Part shown: positions 39,555 to 49,856 of the stretch, one piece after another | Numbering within the stretch: position 1 is the first letter of the stretch | Layout of the letters: each line of letters begins with the position of its first letter | NCBI RefSeq assembly: GCF_037975245.1 | Contig: NC_092577.1 | Location: forward strand, 30,061,898 to 30,125,897 | Source of the DNA: Apostichopus japonicus | Taxonomy: Eukaryota > Echinodermata > Holothuroidea > Aspidochirotida > Stichopodidae | DNA: 64,000 nt | Direction: 5' to 3' | The notes under the pieces: generated by a model | Told to the model about the DNA's origin: nothing | Database searches by the model: none | The model's input: only the letters and a program-made list of their open reading frames with translations | Made by a program: the position numbers and the translations under genes

Positions 39555-42500
39555 ATACATGTATTATACGAGAAAAATGCCATTTAGATATCAAAGCTGC
39601 CATACACTCAATGGATGTTTTTCTTACATTATGTAGGGAGATGATATGGTGCTATGTCCAGTTGATTCCAGACATTGGGTGCCCGAGAGTTCCTTCTCTA
39701 AACACACCGAGGCCTGTCAATGGTCACAGGAAGGATACTCTAAAGAAGATTATGTAAGTTGTGTATATTGTCTATATTATATATTCGAGTTGGTTAGCAC
39801 CACATTTGATCTCTAGAGTAAGGCAAAAATATGTCACCAAACAGAACTAGTATTGTTCGATACAGGTGAAAAACGCCCACAGTGGAATTATGACCTTCCT
39901 TACCGGTTCCGAACCTCTGGACATACAATCAGCGTCCATAGCCTAGTGGTTAGGGTGTCCGCGTACAAAGCGGGAGGCCCGGGTTCGAATCCAGGTGGAG
40001 GCTGAAAGTTTTTCAACTGTTATGGATTTTACAACTCCATTATGTATAGTACATACGGTATATTATATTATATTATATATATATGTACAGTACTGTATAT
40101 AAGGGAAGGATTCTGGCATATGTGAAGGACATTCATTGCAGGATAAGGGGCTGACACTTTCTGTCAAATGAACCGTGATATGAGTATACGATTTATTTGT
40201 CAGTGTATGGTTAAATCGTCAGGCATTACATGGTGGCTACAAAGTACATGTTAGAGTTGATGTCAATTGTACAGCAGACTGCTACAGTGCTTTGTAGGGT
40301 CGCACTGGAGACGTCGACCAGTCGTTCAGAAACGTCAAATTCAGGATTGCATGGCAAGTAAATACCCCGAATGGTTAAAAGGAAAAATGATGTTATCACC
40401 TTCGGAGATAGTGGTACAGTTTTGATTGTTTGATTGTAGGCCTATCATCAACCCAAGGGGAAATTTTACTGACCTAAAGCTGTTGTTCTATTCCACAAGC
40501 TTACACATCATTTCACCTATTAAGTACAGTATGTTGTACATTGTATCTATATTGTATCTAACCCTAGTTCATTCTATTCTTTTGTTTTTTTTTGCTATGT
40601 TTATCTCGGACAATCAAATTTACTTTTTTCGGCAACCGAAAAGGTGTAAAGACCTGGTTTCCAAACTAAAAATACCATTCTTCAGAATCTGCCCTTCCGC
40701 TGTGCTTTTCTGGATTTATTGATGTGGATGCATATTTTCACCTTTTCGTCCAATTATGTGATTTCAATTCTCTGATGTTCATTGATTATTGTAAAATATT
40801 ATTTGTTACTGCTCACTTCTTTCCTGTTTTCCACAGCTATCTGCCCCATCTTCATCGTTTTTCTACGAAAAACATGGTACAGTGTTTGCAATGAAACTTG
40901 GTGAGTGTGTATTCCAATTTAAACGGTGGTTTTTTTTATTGGCGTTACGATCTTTCGAGTGAAAATTCACTGTTTGGCAGAGGGGGTGGTGGAATTGGCT
41001 ACAATTTGTTCACATCATAAAAGGTTGGCATTCAAAATTTATGTGTGTACTTGTTTCGTTTAGTTCATGAGCTACAGTTGTAAATTTCAATAAAGCTCCT
41101 CATCTTTCATTTGCAAATCTCCATAGAAAAATAACTTTGTTTACGAAGGATGATACATTTGAAGAAAAATCCATTTGTTTGTTCTTGGATGTGCATTTCC
41201 GCCTTGGATATTATTTGCGGATAATATATACCCTTAAAACTTTGATTATGAGAAGGTCTGCCTGACTCAACATAGAGTTCAGAACCTGTATATAACCTGT
41301 TACATAGCTCCCTGCAGTAAATTAGGGTTATGTGTTATCTTAAGCTTTATACATGACCTATGATCTATTAATATGACCTATGATATTAATATGACCTAGA
41401 TACAGACTCAACATACATGTTCAGTACATGTGTGTATATAACCTGTTACATAGCTCCCTGCAGTAAATTAGGGTTATGTGTGATCTTAAGCTTTGTACAT
41501 GACCTATGACCTATTAATTTGACCTATGACATGTTAATATGACCTAGATACAGACTCAACTTACATGTTCAGTACATGTATATATACATAACGTGTTACA
41601 TACTGTAGCTCTGTGCAGTATAATATGGTTATGTGTGATCTTACGCTTTTTACATGACCTATGACCTATTAATATGACCTAGGACCTATTAATATTTCAC
41701 AATTGTCTGAAATGTTTTGTATTCTTTTAATTCTTTTTTATCTGTCTTAACATGCTGTACTTGTACTATACCCTTAATAAGGCGTACTGTAATAAGGCCT
41801 ACTGTGATTAGGCTTACTGTGATTAGGCCTTCTGTGATTAGGCCTACTGTGATTAGGCCTACTGTGATTAGGCCTACTGTGATTAGGCCTACTGTGATTA
41901 GGCCTACTGTGATTAGGCCTACTGTGATTAGGCCTACTGTGATAGGCCTACTGTGATATGCCTACTGTGATTAGGCCCACTGTGATTAGGCCTACTGTAA
42001 TAAGGCCTACTGTGATTAGGCCTACTGTGATTAGGCCTACTGTGATTAGGCCTACTGTGATAGGCCTACTGTGATATGCCTACTGTGATTAGGCCCACTG
42101 TGATTAGGCCTACTGTAATAAGGCCTACTGTGATTAGGCCTACTGTGATTAGGCCTACTGTGATTAGGCCTACTGTGATAGGCCTACTGTGATATGCCTA
42201 CTGTGATTAGGCCCACTGTGATTAGGCCTACTGTAATAAGGCCTACTGTGATTAGGCCTACTGTGATTAGGCCTACTGTAATAAGGCCTACTGTGATATG
42301 CCTACTGTGATTAGGCCCACTGTGATTAGGCCTACTGTAATAAGGCCTACTGTGATTAGGCCTACTGTGATTAGGCCTACTGTGATAGGCCTACTGTGAT
42401 ATGCCTACTGTGATTAGGCCCACTGTGATTAGGCCTACTGTAATAAGGCCTACTGTGATTAGGCCCACTGTGATTAGGCCTACTGTAATAAGGCCTACTG

Positions 42501-45500
42501 TGATTAGGCCTACTGTGATTAGGCCTACTGTGATTAGGCCTACTGTGATAGGCCTACTGTGATATGCCTACTGTGATTAGGCCCACTGTGATTAGGCCTA
42601 CTGTAATAAGGCCTACTGTGATTAGGCCCACTGTGATTAGGCCTACTGTAATAAGGCCTACTGTGATTAGGCCTACTGTGATTAGGCCTACTGTGATTAG
42701 GCCTACTGTGATAGGCCTACTGTGATATGCCTACTGTGATTAGGCCTACTGTGATTAGGCCTACTGTGATTAGGCCTACTGTGATTAGGCCTACTGTGAT
42801 TAGGCCTACTGTGATTAGGCCTACTGTGATTAGGCCTACTGTGATAGGCCTACTGTGATATGCCTACTGTGATTAGGCCCACTGTGATTAGGCCTACTGT
42901 AATAAGGCCTACTGTGATTAGGCCCACTGTGATTAGGCCTACTGTAATAAGGCCTACTGTGATTAGGCCTACTGTGATTAGGCCTACTGTGATTAGGCCT
43001 ACTGTGATAGGCCTACTGTGATATGCCTACTGTGATTAGGCCTACTGTGATTAGGCCTACTGTGATTAGGCCTACTGTGATTAGGCCTACTGTGATTAGG
43101 CCTACTGTGATTAGGCCTACTGTGATTAGGCCTACTGTACTGTGATGTTTTAATTGTAATTCCATTTGATATCTTCCTCTCCTCCTAGATCAAGCAACGC
43201 TAAATGAGATTCTTTCAAGAGTTAACGGTAAGTGAAAAGTCTGACAATGTCCCGGTCTTGCGGGGAAAGGGGAGGGGCAAGGGGTAGGTGAGATAGGGAG
43301 GAGTGGTAAATGAAAGTAGATTATCTGTTGCCATGCTAGTAGCATCAAGCTTTTTATCCATGTGATTTATCGCCAAAGTTTACCCGATTGCAGGTAGGCC
43401 TGGCACAGTATTGCAAATAGCATCAGGCCAAGTAGTTACAGATGTATGTATTTGACCTCTTACGTGGAGGCATCTGACTGTAATTTTGATTGGTTCTGAA
43501 GAATATGGATACGTTATAAATTTGCATATTAAACCATCCTTATACTTTCAAGCACACACACCTAAATACTGACAGAAATTGTTCCATACTCTTTTTGGAA
43601 ATAATGTTGTGAGGTCGGTATCAGCCCTTTTTTTTGTTGAATTTATATTTTTATTTATTTTCATTTTTTTTCAATTTTTTCTCATAATTTTCCATTTTTT
43701 TTTTTTAAATTTTTTTGACAATGAAACTTTGCACTGTACTCTTTATTTACAGGCTCAATTGTACTCTTCTTGATGTGTCTGAAGACACGAAGGTTGCTAT
43801 GGAAACACATGATCCATATTGCTTTGTATCCTTCACATGTATCCTTACTCGAATCTTGTTGAACTGCATAAATTTGGTATTGAACGGCTGTACAGTAGCT
43901 GGGAGTATTTGATGACATTTGGACAGATTAACTGTATTGGGCAGAGATTCAAGCTGTAGCTGATTTGGATTCACAATAAGTCAGACTTGAGGCATTTCAG
44001 GCTTTATCAGATGGTTATATCGATTTAATAATAAGAAATGTAAAAAATTATATGAATAAAAAAAAAATGTTATATAAATTTTGTTATAAATAAGGTGAAT
44101 TGGCTGCTTTGCATTTGTGAATGCATTTAGAATCAGTACTGTTGCACAGTAGGAAGTTAATGTTAATGGGATGAAATATATGAAATTATTCACATTTCAT
44201 ATTGAAATTTTAGAGTGAATGATGTCATCATGGGAATTCAGCTGAAAATGTGTTTGTTTTTCGTAACAACATTTAACTCACTTATTGACAATAGGGATGG
44301 AATGTGTTTGGTAAGAAAATATCACACATTGGTGAAACTCTCAAATAAAGAGAACTTTCACGACTTAAAGGAAAGTGCCAAAATGTATCACATTTCAAAG
44401 GATAAATAAAAAAAAAAGATTTTCATAGGAAAGTTAAGCTTTTACAGACCACCTACCATGATCCATTGCCACAAAGAAACTAGCATTAAGCCAATCAAAA
44501 TAGGTCACTTCTAATCAGCCGTACCTTAAGGTAGATTAGGTTCTCAACTTTAACAGTGGAATATTTTCTCTTCAAAATTGATAATAATAATAATAAGAGT
44601 AATGATAATAATAAAATGTATTTATATAGCACTTTACATAAAAGAATATCTCAAAGCACATTGCATGGGACTATTGTAAAGTCTAAACAGGAACAAATAG
44701 AGGATAAATACAGAGTAAAACAAGGTTATAAAGTCAAAGCAAAATCAGAAATCAAATAAATCGATCAATCAATAAATTACTAAATGTGAGTGTCAATACA
44801 TCGTCTACCATCATAATAGCTCCGATCATTATATTTCCTAAACTTCATTTTTTAGGAATTATCGATCAGTACAGAGTAATAAAAGGTTATGAAGTAGTCA
44901 AAGCAAAATCAGAAATCAATCGATCGATCAATCAATAAATGACTAAATGTGGGTGTTAATACGTTGACTGCCATCATAATAGCTCTGATCGTTAATATTT
45001 CCTAAACTTCATTTTTTAGGAATTATCGATAATAAGTACAGAGTAATAACAGGTTATGAAGTAGTCAAAGCAAAGTCAGAAATCAATGGATCAATCAATA
45101 AATTACTAAATGTGAGTGTCAATACATCGACTGCCATCATAAATTACTCCGATCATTATATTTTCCTAAACTTTCATTTTGTAGGAAAGCCAACCTTCAA
45201 AAACGTGCCTCGGACAGCCGAGAGGGCATGTACAGACTTTACCCAAGCCGAGAAGCTGGCCATATATGACCACGTCGTAGCTCAGGGTCAAAGGTCACGA
45301 AGCTCGTCATCAAGGTTGATCGAAGAGATCGGAGTCGATGCAGAGACGTCAGGAACTAACAAGATTTGTAAGTTGTTTTTTTTTGTCCATTTATTTCTTC
45401 ATACCTTTTATCTAGATAAAATCATGTTTGCTTGCATCCATTTTTATAGAATGGCCTTGCATTCCTGAAAGTAACATTGTCTATTGTGTTGAATCCAATA

Positions 45501-48500
45501 ATTATTCAGAGAGAGGGAGGGAGAGAGAGTGTATGTATGTATACTGATAAGATGAGAACCTTTTAAAAATTGGCCAATAAATATCCACTTGTGTGAGTGA
45601 TCATAATCCAAAAAGAACAGCAAACAAATATGAACAAATAGACAGCCCTCCAGTATTAAAGGCATTGAAGACTCGCCCCAAACCGCGTGCCGCGCTCTGA
45701 AAAAGTTAACTTTCCGTTGCTTGCAAGTGAAGTTTTCTTCTTGTCGCTACAAAATGCAGACTATAATGAAATAGTGATACCTTGTTATCTTTTATCTAGA
45801 CCTGATATGTCCATCACTGCTATGTACACTGTGTTGTGGGTATTGACCGTAGCTGTATGTATTGACCATAGGTTGCAAGCTGTGTGTGTATTTTCTGGGA
45901 TCGATGGTGGTGTCTAACACTTCTGTTACACCTCATTCGAAACTAGGTCAGATTACCGGCATGAGACGTTTCTTTGTGCGCGAGTCTTCACACCCTTTAA
46001 AAGCTCTGACTGCTCTGAAATGAACATATTTAAATCCAAATCCAAAAATTCATTATTTTAAATTTTTTTAATAACATCCAATGAAATATCCTTTAGTCGT
46101 ATTTTGTACTTAATTTCAACCAATGAATAGTCCGTACATAATTTGTATTCAATTCCAACTAATGAAAAATGTCCCTACATATTTAACTTCAACCAATGAA
46201 ATGTCCCAACTGAACATATTTTCATATTTAAATCCAACCAGATAAAATGCCCCAGGTACATATTTTAGGACAAAGATTTGTGCTTGTCAGATTGAAATAT
46301 TTCAGGGTTCTTCTGGTCAAACATTTAACCAACAAATTTTTAAGACAAACTATCTTTGTTACCTCATCTGGGGGAATTGTTGGGGGAATTGTCTATCAAT
46401 TTAGCACTCCTCTCATTTCAATTGGATGACGATGGTGGTAGTATCAGCCTTTTATGTCTCCCTACCCGAATCTTTCAGTATCTGCAAGACCAGGACAGAA
46501 GAAGCTGTCCCGAGTAGAGCTGTTGAAACAGATGAGAGATTACAAGAGAAGGAGACAGAGTTATCGAGCCAAAAACGTTCACATCACCAAACGATCCCAG
46601 ACGGACGTAAGTCGCAACGACCCATCCGTGGGTCTTCATTTATCTAACATCGTCTCGCCCGTCATCTGTCCCGCCCCGCCGGAGAATGTCCCCCCTCTCG
46701 CCACAGTGATGTGTTGCTACATCCACTCACTGCAAAGTTTGACACAGGTGACCAAAAATGACAGTCACCGACATTTAGCATCTAGCAAAAGACACATAGA
46801 GGCTGACTAGGAGACATACCCGGCCCTGTCGGAGATCTATGCATATTACTATGCATAAACTATGCATAAACTATGCATAAACTATGCATATTACAGCAAA
46901 ATGAATAATTTATGCGGTATCGAATCGCAAGATGCTATGCATAAAAGACAAATTGCTGGACAAGACAAAAAAGAGATGGATGGCCTTTTTTTTTATACAA
47001 AGTGACAGTGGTATTTTTTAAGACACAAAACCTGTTTCACAAAATTTAAAGCACTATAATTTAATTGCCTGCGGTACAGGGTTAAACAGAAATAAGGAAC
47101 ATAACCACAGAACATGGAAACTGTTAACTGAATTAATGGCTGAGTGACCAGAAAGATTTTAAGTTGCCTTTACTCTGAAAAAGGGTTTGATATTTTTTTA
47201 TGATTTTTTTTTTAAAGGAAGCAAATGATTTTCTGTGCAATTGCATCCCCTCCCCCTTTTTTTTTTTGGTCATAATTGTTTTGAGAGCAAATGAATAAAA
47301 ATTTTTGTTGGTTATCATTCATTTTGTTACGCTGCGAAGGGCTACATTTGTAAACATCTATTGACAGTGTAACAAGCGTACAACTAGAGTAGGTCTGTCT
47401 TTGAGATTAAGAATTTTGTAATCATTCTTTCATGCATTTGATATTAAAATTTGTTTTCTTGTAAAATTTTAACTAGAGATTAGATGATACCATATTTGTA
47501 AACTAAATTATCCAGCGGTGTAGTTTATTGTTTATGAATCTGATGTATGGAAGAAGTACAGAATTGGTCTATTCATCATTTATTTCAAGGCCAAAAAAAC
47601 CCTGTTATTAATAGTGAGATTGCAACAAGTTCTTGCATCATGATGGATTGTGTAATTAGCTCCTTGTTGTTCTCTATTATATTGATAACTGCGAAAGCAG
47701 AGACAGAGAGCAGGTGGTGCCCTACAAAGTTGGTGATTAGATCAGATAATAGGAACATTGACCACCTGGGAAATTAATCCAAGGACAGGCTACAAAAAGT
47801 TGGGTCATTAAATTTGGAATTTGCTACAAGTGTGGATGCTGAACACAAGACGGTGTCTGTGGGCGGAGTCTTTTGCTTCAAGTGTGGATGCTCGATAGTG
47901 AACACCATCCTCAGAAAGCATCTAGTAGGCTATATAAACGTATATGTGTGAATTTTGTACTTGGAACTGACAGTAGGTCCTCTTATAGGGTACACATCAG
48001 ATGGTATTAAAACATTATTTTGAAGCATGGCCTATTGCAGTTTGCTTAGGAAAATATGATGATTCATGAAAGGCTTGAAGAAATCTTTACTCTGTACTTT
48101 TTTACTTTTGATGATTTAGATATTGAGAGAAATCATCGCCAATCAAATGGAGGACGCAGAGGCAGAATGGCGGGCTCTTCACCAAGAAGGGTGAGTGGAA
48201 TTAAATGATCACGATAAACCTACCCCCTTCCCTATCATGCTGTAGCCAGGTGTATCCAGTTGCAGCCTACAACTAAGTGAACATTGTTATCCAACTTAAA
48301 TAATAATAATATTTGCTTTTTATATAGTGCTTTATACCAGTGATAGGTCTCAAAGCGCTTTACAGACGTTATATTACCCCTGGTCAATGATAACCTGTCC
48401 CAGAGACAATCCCTCCAGGCGGCTGCAGTTATATACTGCGCCCAATGACAAGTTACCTCACAGGTACCCATTTAACCCCTGGGTGGAGAGAGGCAAGCGA

Positions 48501-49134
48501 GATCAAGCATCTTGCCCAAGGACACACCGTAATGAACTAGGCAGGAATGGAACCAGCAATCCTTGGATCACGAGTCTGACGCCTTAGCCAATTGGCCACC
48601 ACCCTCTCAACGAAATTGTTTTGTTTTGCATAGTAGTAACTGCCAAAAATATCTTTTTTATGATTTCATAGAACCGTTGATGATGGTGGTGATGATGATG
48701 ATGATGATGATGAGAGAAGAGAGAAGAATACAACCCTTGAACAAAGCACTTCATTTGAAGAGACCGTAAGTTCCATCAGGAAGTATCGACAGGAGAGCGG
48801 ACCGGTCACCGACCAATCAGAAAACAGCATGGGAAATCCAGAAGATGACCTCCATCGAGGTGATTCAGAGTTAGAGAGAGATCGCATCGAACGAGACAGA
48901 TGCGATCGGCGCGAGGGCAAGGAAGGTGTAAACGGAGTCAAACGGGAAAGTAGTCCCGGAGGCAGTGTCCCCGTAGAGTCTCCAAAAGATGATAGTGAGC
49001 GGAGGAGAGGACCCGGCCAGGAGATGCAGAGAGATACATCACCGGAGCCTCGCGTGCGATCAAAGAAGCACAAACATCATCACTCTAAGAAACACAAAAG
49101 ACACAAACACAGGCGCTCCAAGGAGAGGACTTAA
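30449..49134 (+). CDS. SNRNP48: U11/U12 snRNP 48 kDa protein, SNRNP48 (whole gene, 8 exons)
   Basis: Coding segments are 30449-30601, 39637-39753, 40837-40900, 43189-43227, 45185-45367, 46479-46606, 48120-48190 and 48672-49134, joining to 1218 nt (405 residues; the human protein is about 340). All introns are U2-type GT-AG with matching phases (0,0,1,1,1,0,2). Diagnostic parts: an N-terminal helix ending LGW; the CHHC zinc finger (Cys58, His64, His74, Cys78; spacing C-x5-H-x9-H-x3-C); FTQAEKLAIYDHVV; the near-invariant YKRRRQSYRAKNVHITK block; and a basic Lys/His/Ser-rich tail. The known family role is recognition of U12-type 5' splice sites within the U11/U12 di-snRNP in the nucleus. The Met at 30449 is chosen because it starts the conserved N-terminal helix. 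Autoregulation through intron 4 is likely (see the USSE entry). Confidence 0.93.
30762..31000 (-). mobile_element. SINE/LINE fragment with ATT-rich tail
   Basis: On the minus strand 'gcgctatataagactagtg' is followed by (ATT)n. The same 3' tail ('aaagcgctttgag … gcactatataa' plus ATT repeats) recurs at 36008 (+), 44576 (-) and 48303 (-), so this is a family. Confidence 0.55.
32689..34914. mobile_element. 2.2-kb hAT element with nested insertions
   Basis: Ends CAGTGGCGTAGCTA and its complement, flanked by the perfect 8-bp duplication CCCCACAG (32681-32688 and 34915-34922). The interior is G/C-run rich and has no recognisable transposase frame. It contains at least one further repeat with inverted 'cggatccagg' ends (about 33125-33505) and a MITE-like unit at about 34120-34330. 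Confidence 0.9.
34120..34330. mobile_element. nested MITE-like unit
   Basis: Imperfect inverted ends built from 'aaaacata-ggtgaatttcactcc' and 'ggaatgaaatccactcatttgttttt'. Internal 'ttcactc/gagtgaa' words recur in both orientations. It lies inside the larger hAT element, so it inserted later. Confidence 0.6.
36008..36101 (+). mobile_element. SINE/LINE 3' tail fragment
   Basis: 'ttgtaaagcgctttgagcag … ggcgctatataagt' followed by an A-rich end at 36089-36100. Same 3' tail family as 44576 and 48303. Confidence 0.6.
36960..37414. mobile_element. hAT-like element with TAGGGATGCACCGGAT ends
   Basis: Inverted ends of 16 bp enclose 455 bp rich in the word 'ccggccgga'. I could not find a matching 8-bp target duplication, so the superfamily is tentative. 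Confidence 0.65.
39445..39558. repeat. TA/TATC microsatellite
   Basis: (TA)n with 'tctatg' interruptions, ending about 75 bp upstream of the exon 2 acceptor. Confidence 0.95.
39637..39753 (+). CDS. SNRNP48: SNRNP48 exon 2: CHHC zinc finger
   Basis: 39 codons, phase 0-0, between TTACATTATGTAG and TAT|GTAAGT. It reads 'MVLCPVDSRHWVP … SKHTEAC … GYSKEDY'. The C-x5-H-x9-H-x3-C spacing is that of the U11-48K CHHC finger, which binds the U12-type 5' splice site. Confidence 0.95.
39785..40057 (+). mobile_element. tRNA-derived SINE, copy D
   Basis: The only plus-strand copy. Box A and box B lie in about 39936-39995, and the 5' part 'ctctagagtaaggcaaa' is shared with copies A and C. It is in SNRNP48 intron 2, followed by TA-rich DNA. 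Confidence 0.85.
40837..40900 (+). CDS. SNRNP48: SNRNP48 exon 3
   Basis: 64 nt, phase 0 in and 1 out. It reads 'LSAPSSSFFYEKHGTVFAMKL', aligning with the family segment just after the finger that contains a FFYE motif. Acceptor GTTTTCCACAG, donor G|GTGAGT. Confidence 0.87.
41270..41700. repeat. about 150-bp tandem repeat, three partial copies
   Basis: The phrases 'tacagactcaac(a/t)tacatgttcagtacatg', 'cctgttacatagctccctgcagtaaattagggttatgtgt' and 'cttaagctttgtacatgaccta' recur at roughly 150-bp spacing. It is in SNRNP48 intron 3. Confidence 0.85.
41775..43136. repeat. higher-order minisatellite, 15-bp GATTAGGCCTACTGT unit
   Basis: About 90 units with recurring variants: ATAGGCC, ATATGCC, AGGCCCA and AATAAGG. 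The variants occur in a fixed order, giving a higher-order period of about 118 bp; the 'gatatg' variant recurs at 41955, 42073 and 42191. Because the unit is 15 bp it stays open in one frame, giving a false TVIRP-repeat ORF. Confidence 0.97.
43189..43227 (+). CDS. SNRNP48: SNRNP48 exon 4 (39 nt)
   Basis: A very short phase 1-1 exon encoding DQATLNEILSRVN, between CTTCCTCTCCTCCTAG and G|GTAAGT. It keeps the frame between exons 3 and 5 and fits the helical segment of the family after the FFYE motif. It is the least certain exon because of its size, but both splice sites are strong. Confidence 0.78.
43753..43825 (+). other. SNRNP48: candidate regulated (poison) exon start in intron 4
   Basis: CTGTACTCTTTATTTACAG|GC is a good U2-type 3' splice site with no partner in the main transcript. 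If spliced from exon 4 in phase 1, the frame stays open through the tandem U12-type sites and reaches TGA near 43863. Inclusion would therefore give a premature stop. The downstream end of such an exon is not clear from sequence. Confidence 0.55.
43826..43846 (+). promoter_or_regulatory. SNRNP48: USSE: tandem U12-type 5' splice-site motifs
   Basis: GTATCCTT occurs at 43826-43833 and again at 43839-43846, both perfect matches to the minor-class 5' splice-site core, separated by 5 nt. In U11-48K genes of animals and plants such a pair (U11 snRNP-binding splicing enhancer) binds U11 di-snRNP and activates an upstream 3' splice site, lowering productive mRNA. Its place here, after an unused 3' site in this gene's intron 4, matches that model. 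Confidence 0.85.
44576..44700 (-). mobile_element. SINE/LINE tail fragment with ATT-rich end
   Basis: Minus-strand 'gtgctttgagatattc … gtaaagtgctatataaat' followed by ATT repeats. Same family as 36008 and 48303. Confidence 0.55.
44640..45115. repeat. tandem duplication of about 150-180 bp
   Basis: The stretch 'acagagtaat…aggttatgaagtagtcaaagcaaaatcagaaatcaa … aataaattactaaatgtgagtgt' occurs three times (about 44710, 44870 and 45035). It is in SNRNP48 intron 4, between the USSE and exon 5. Confidence 0.8.
45185..45367 (+). CDS. SNRNP48: SNRNP48 exon 5
   Basis: 183 nt, phase 1-1. It contains 'CTDFTQAEKLAIYDHVV', matching the family's 'C-D-L-T-Q-A-D/E-x-L-A-x-Y-D' block, then a Ser/Arg-rich linker. 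Acceptor CTTTCATTTTGTAG, donor ATTT|GTAAGT. Confidence 0.93.
45660..45996 (+). mobile_element. TTAA-type MITE, copy 2
   Basis: Perfect TTAA at both flanks (45656-45659 and 45997-46000), with ends AGGCATTGAAGACTCGC and GCGAGTCTTCACACCCT. It is in SNRNP48 intron 5. Best-preserved flanks of the family. Confidence 0.88.
46479..46606 (+). CDS. SNRNP48: SNRNP48 exon 6: conserved basic block
   Basis: 128 nt, phase 1 in and 0 out. It encodes 'RVELLKQMRDYKRRRQSYRA' and continues 'KNVHITKRSQTD', the most conserved block of U11-48K proteins. Acceptor CCCGAATCTTTCAG, donor GAC|GTAAGT. Confidence 0.96.
48120..48190 (+). CDS. SNRNP48: SNRNP48 exon 7
   Basis: 71 nt, phase 0 in and 2 out. It reads 'ILREIIANQMEDAEAEWRAL', continuing the helix that follows the basic block. 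Acceptor TTGATGATTTAG, donor GG|GTGAGT. Confidence 0.92.
48303..48604 (-). mobile_element. tRNA-headed SINE with ATT tail
   Basis: The minus-strand head 'GGTGGCCAATTGGCTAAGGC … TTGCTGGTTCCATTCC' has tRNA-like box A and box B (about 48525-48600). The body has 'ttgggcaagatgcttgatctcgc' and 'gggttaaatggg', and the tail is 'aaagcgctttgag … gcactatataaaa' plus (ATT)n. The body resembles a SINE type widespread in marine animals. It is in SNRNP48 intron 7. Confidence 0.75.
48672..49134 (+). CDS. SNRNP48: SNRNP48 exon 8: C-terminal charged tail
   Basis: 463 nt, phase 2 in, ending with TAA at 49132-49134. It begins with a GAT-repeat-coded run of seven Asp, then an Arg/Glu/Asp-rich region, and ends in a Lys/His-rich tail (KKHKHHHSKKHKRHKHRRSK). 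The acidic and extended parts explain why the protein is longer than the human one. An internal ACC|GTAAGT at 48768 looks like a donor, but the frame continues. Confidence 0.92.
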
Positions 49135-49170
49135 GGTCCGTACCGTGTCCACTGTCCAAAAGGAAAGTTG

Positions 49171-49500
49171 CAGCAGCTGCAATAATATCCTCTACAGCTG
49201 AAACAGTTATCAAAACAATGTTAATTATCTCGGCCAATCAACAGGTGTCTAGTATGGCTGCAGCAGCTGCAATAATATCCTCTACAGCTGAAATGATATC
49301 AAACAACATAAATTATCTCGGCCAATCAACAGGTGTCTATTGTGGCTGTAGCAGCTGCAATAATATCCTCTACAGCTGAAATGATATCAAACAACATAAA
49401 TTATCTCGGCCAATCAACAGGTGTCTATTGTGGCTGCAGTAGCTGCAAAATCCTCTACAGCTGAAACTATCAAAACAATGTAAAATGATGTCGGCCAACC
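49171..49500 (+). repeat. SNRNP48: 88-90-bp tandem repeat in the SNRNP48 3'UTR
   Basis: Four copies, the last partial, of a unit starting 'gcagctgcaataatatcctc' and ending 'aacaggtgtct'. It begins 37 nt after the stop codon and would be in the mature mRNA. Confidence 0.92.
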
Positions 49501-49850
49501 ATCATGGTGTAACTTTCCACACAAGTGAACAGTTAATTTGCGGCTGTCATGGTGTAATGGGTGCATGTTATCTACTACATCGTTCCGTACGTAAGAACGG
49601 TGTATACGTACTTGTGCATGCGTGACGTCCCATACTCACAACATTGTATGAACTTTTAAATAGTAAGCGGGATATTTATTTAAGCCAGATTATAATATAT
49701 GTCAAGTAGCTTAGCTTTTTATTTTTGGTTGGCTCATCTTTGATAGTTGTGTCGATCTAATCCATCATTGATGTGTTTTCTCATGAGATGTATAATGGGC
49801 TTTCTCATGATTGTATCTTTATCTGTGATGGATGCTAAACAAACACTACA

Positions 49851-49856
49851 AATAAA
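49851..49856 (+). terminator. SNRNP48: candidate SNRNP48 poly(A) signal
   Basis: AATAAA about 720 nt after the stop codon, in an A-rich context. No closer canonical hexamer was noticed. Confidence 0.5.

Larger units (their letters stand above)
30602..39636 (+). other. SNRNP48: SNRNP48 intron 1 (9.0 kb)
   Basis: Contains SINE-tail sequence, a 2.2-kb hAT element with nested insertions, another hAT-like element and TA microsatellite. No conserved exon was recognised; exon 1 joins exon 2 in frame without one. Confidence 0.75.

Noticed and set aside
41717..43136. TVIRP-repeat protein, CRISPR-like array, or telomeric TTAGGC repeat
   Set aside because: The 15-bp unit is contiguous with no spacers, stays open only because 15 is a multiple of three, and is not a 6-bp telomere repeat. 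It is an intronic minisatellite.
46084..46095. ATATCCTTT, a single U12-type 5' splice-site match in SNRNP48 intron 5
   Set aside because: It is unpaired and not next to an exon border; the flanking exons use clear GTAAGT donors. Most likely chance.
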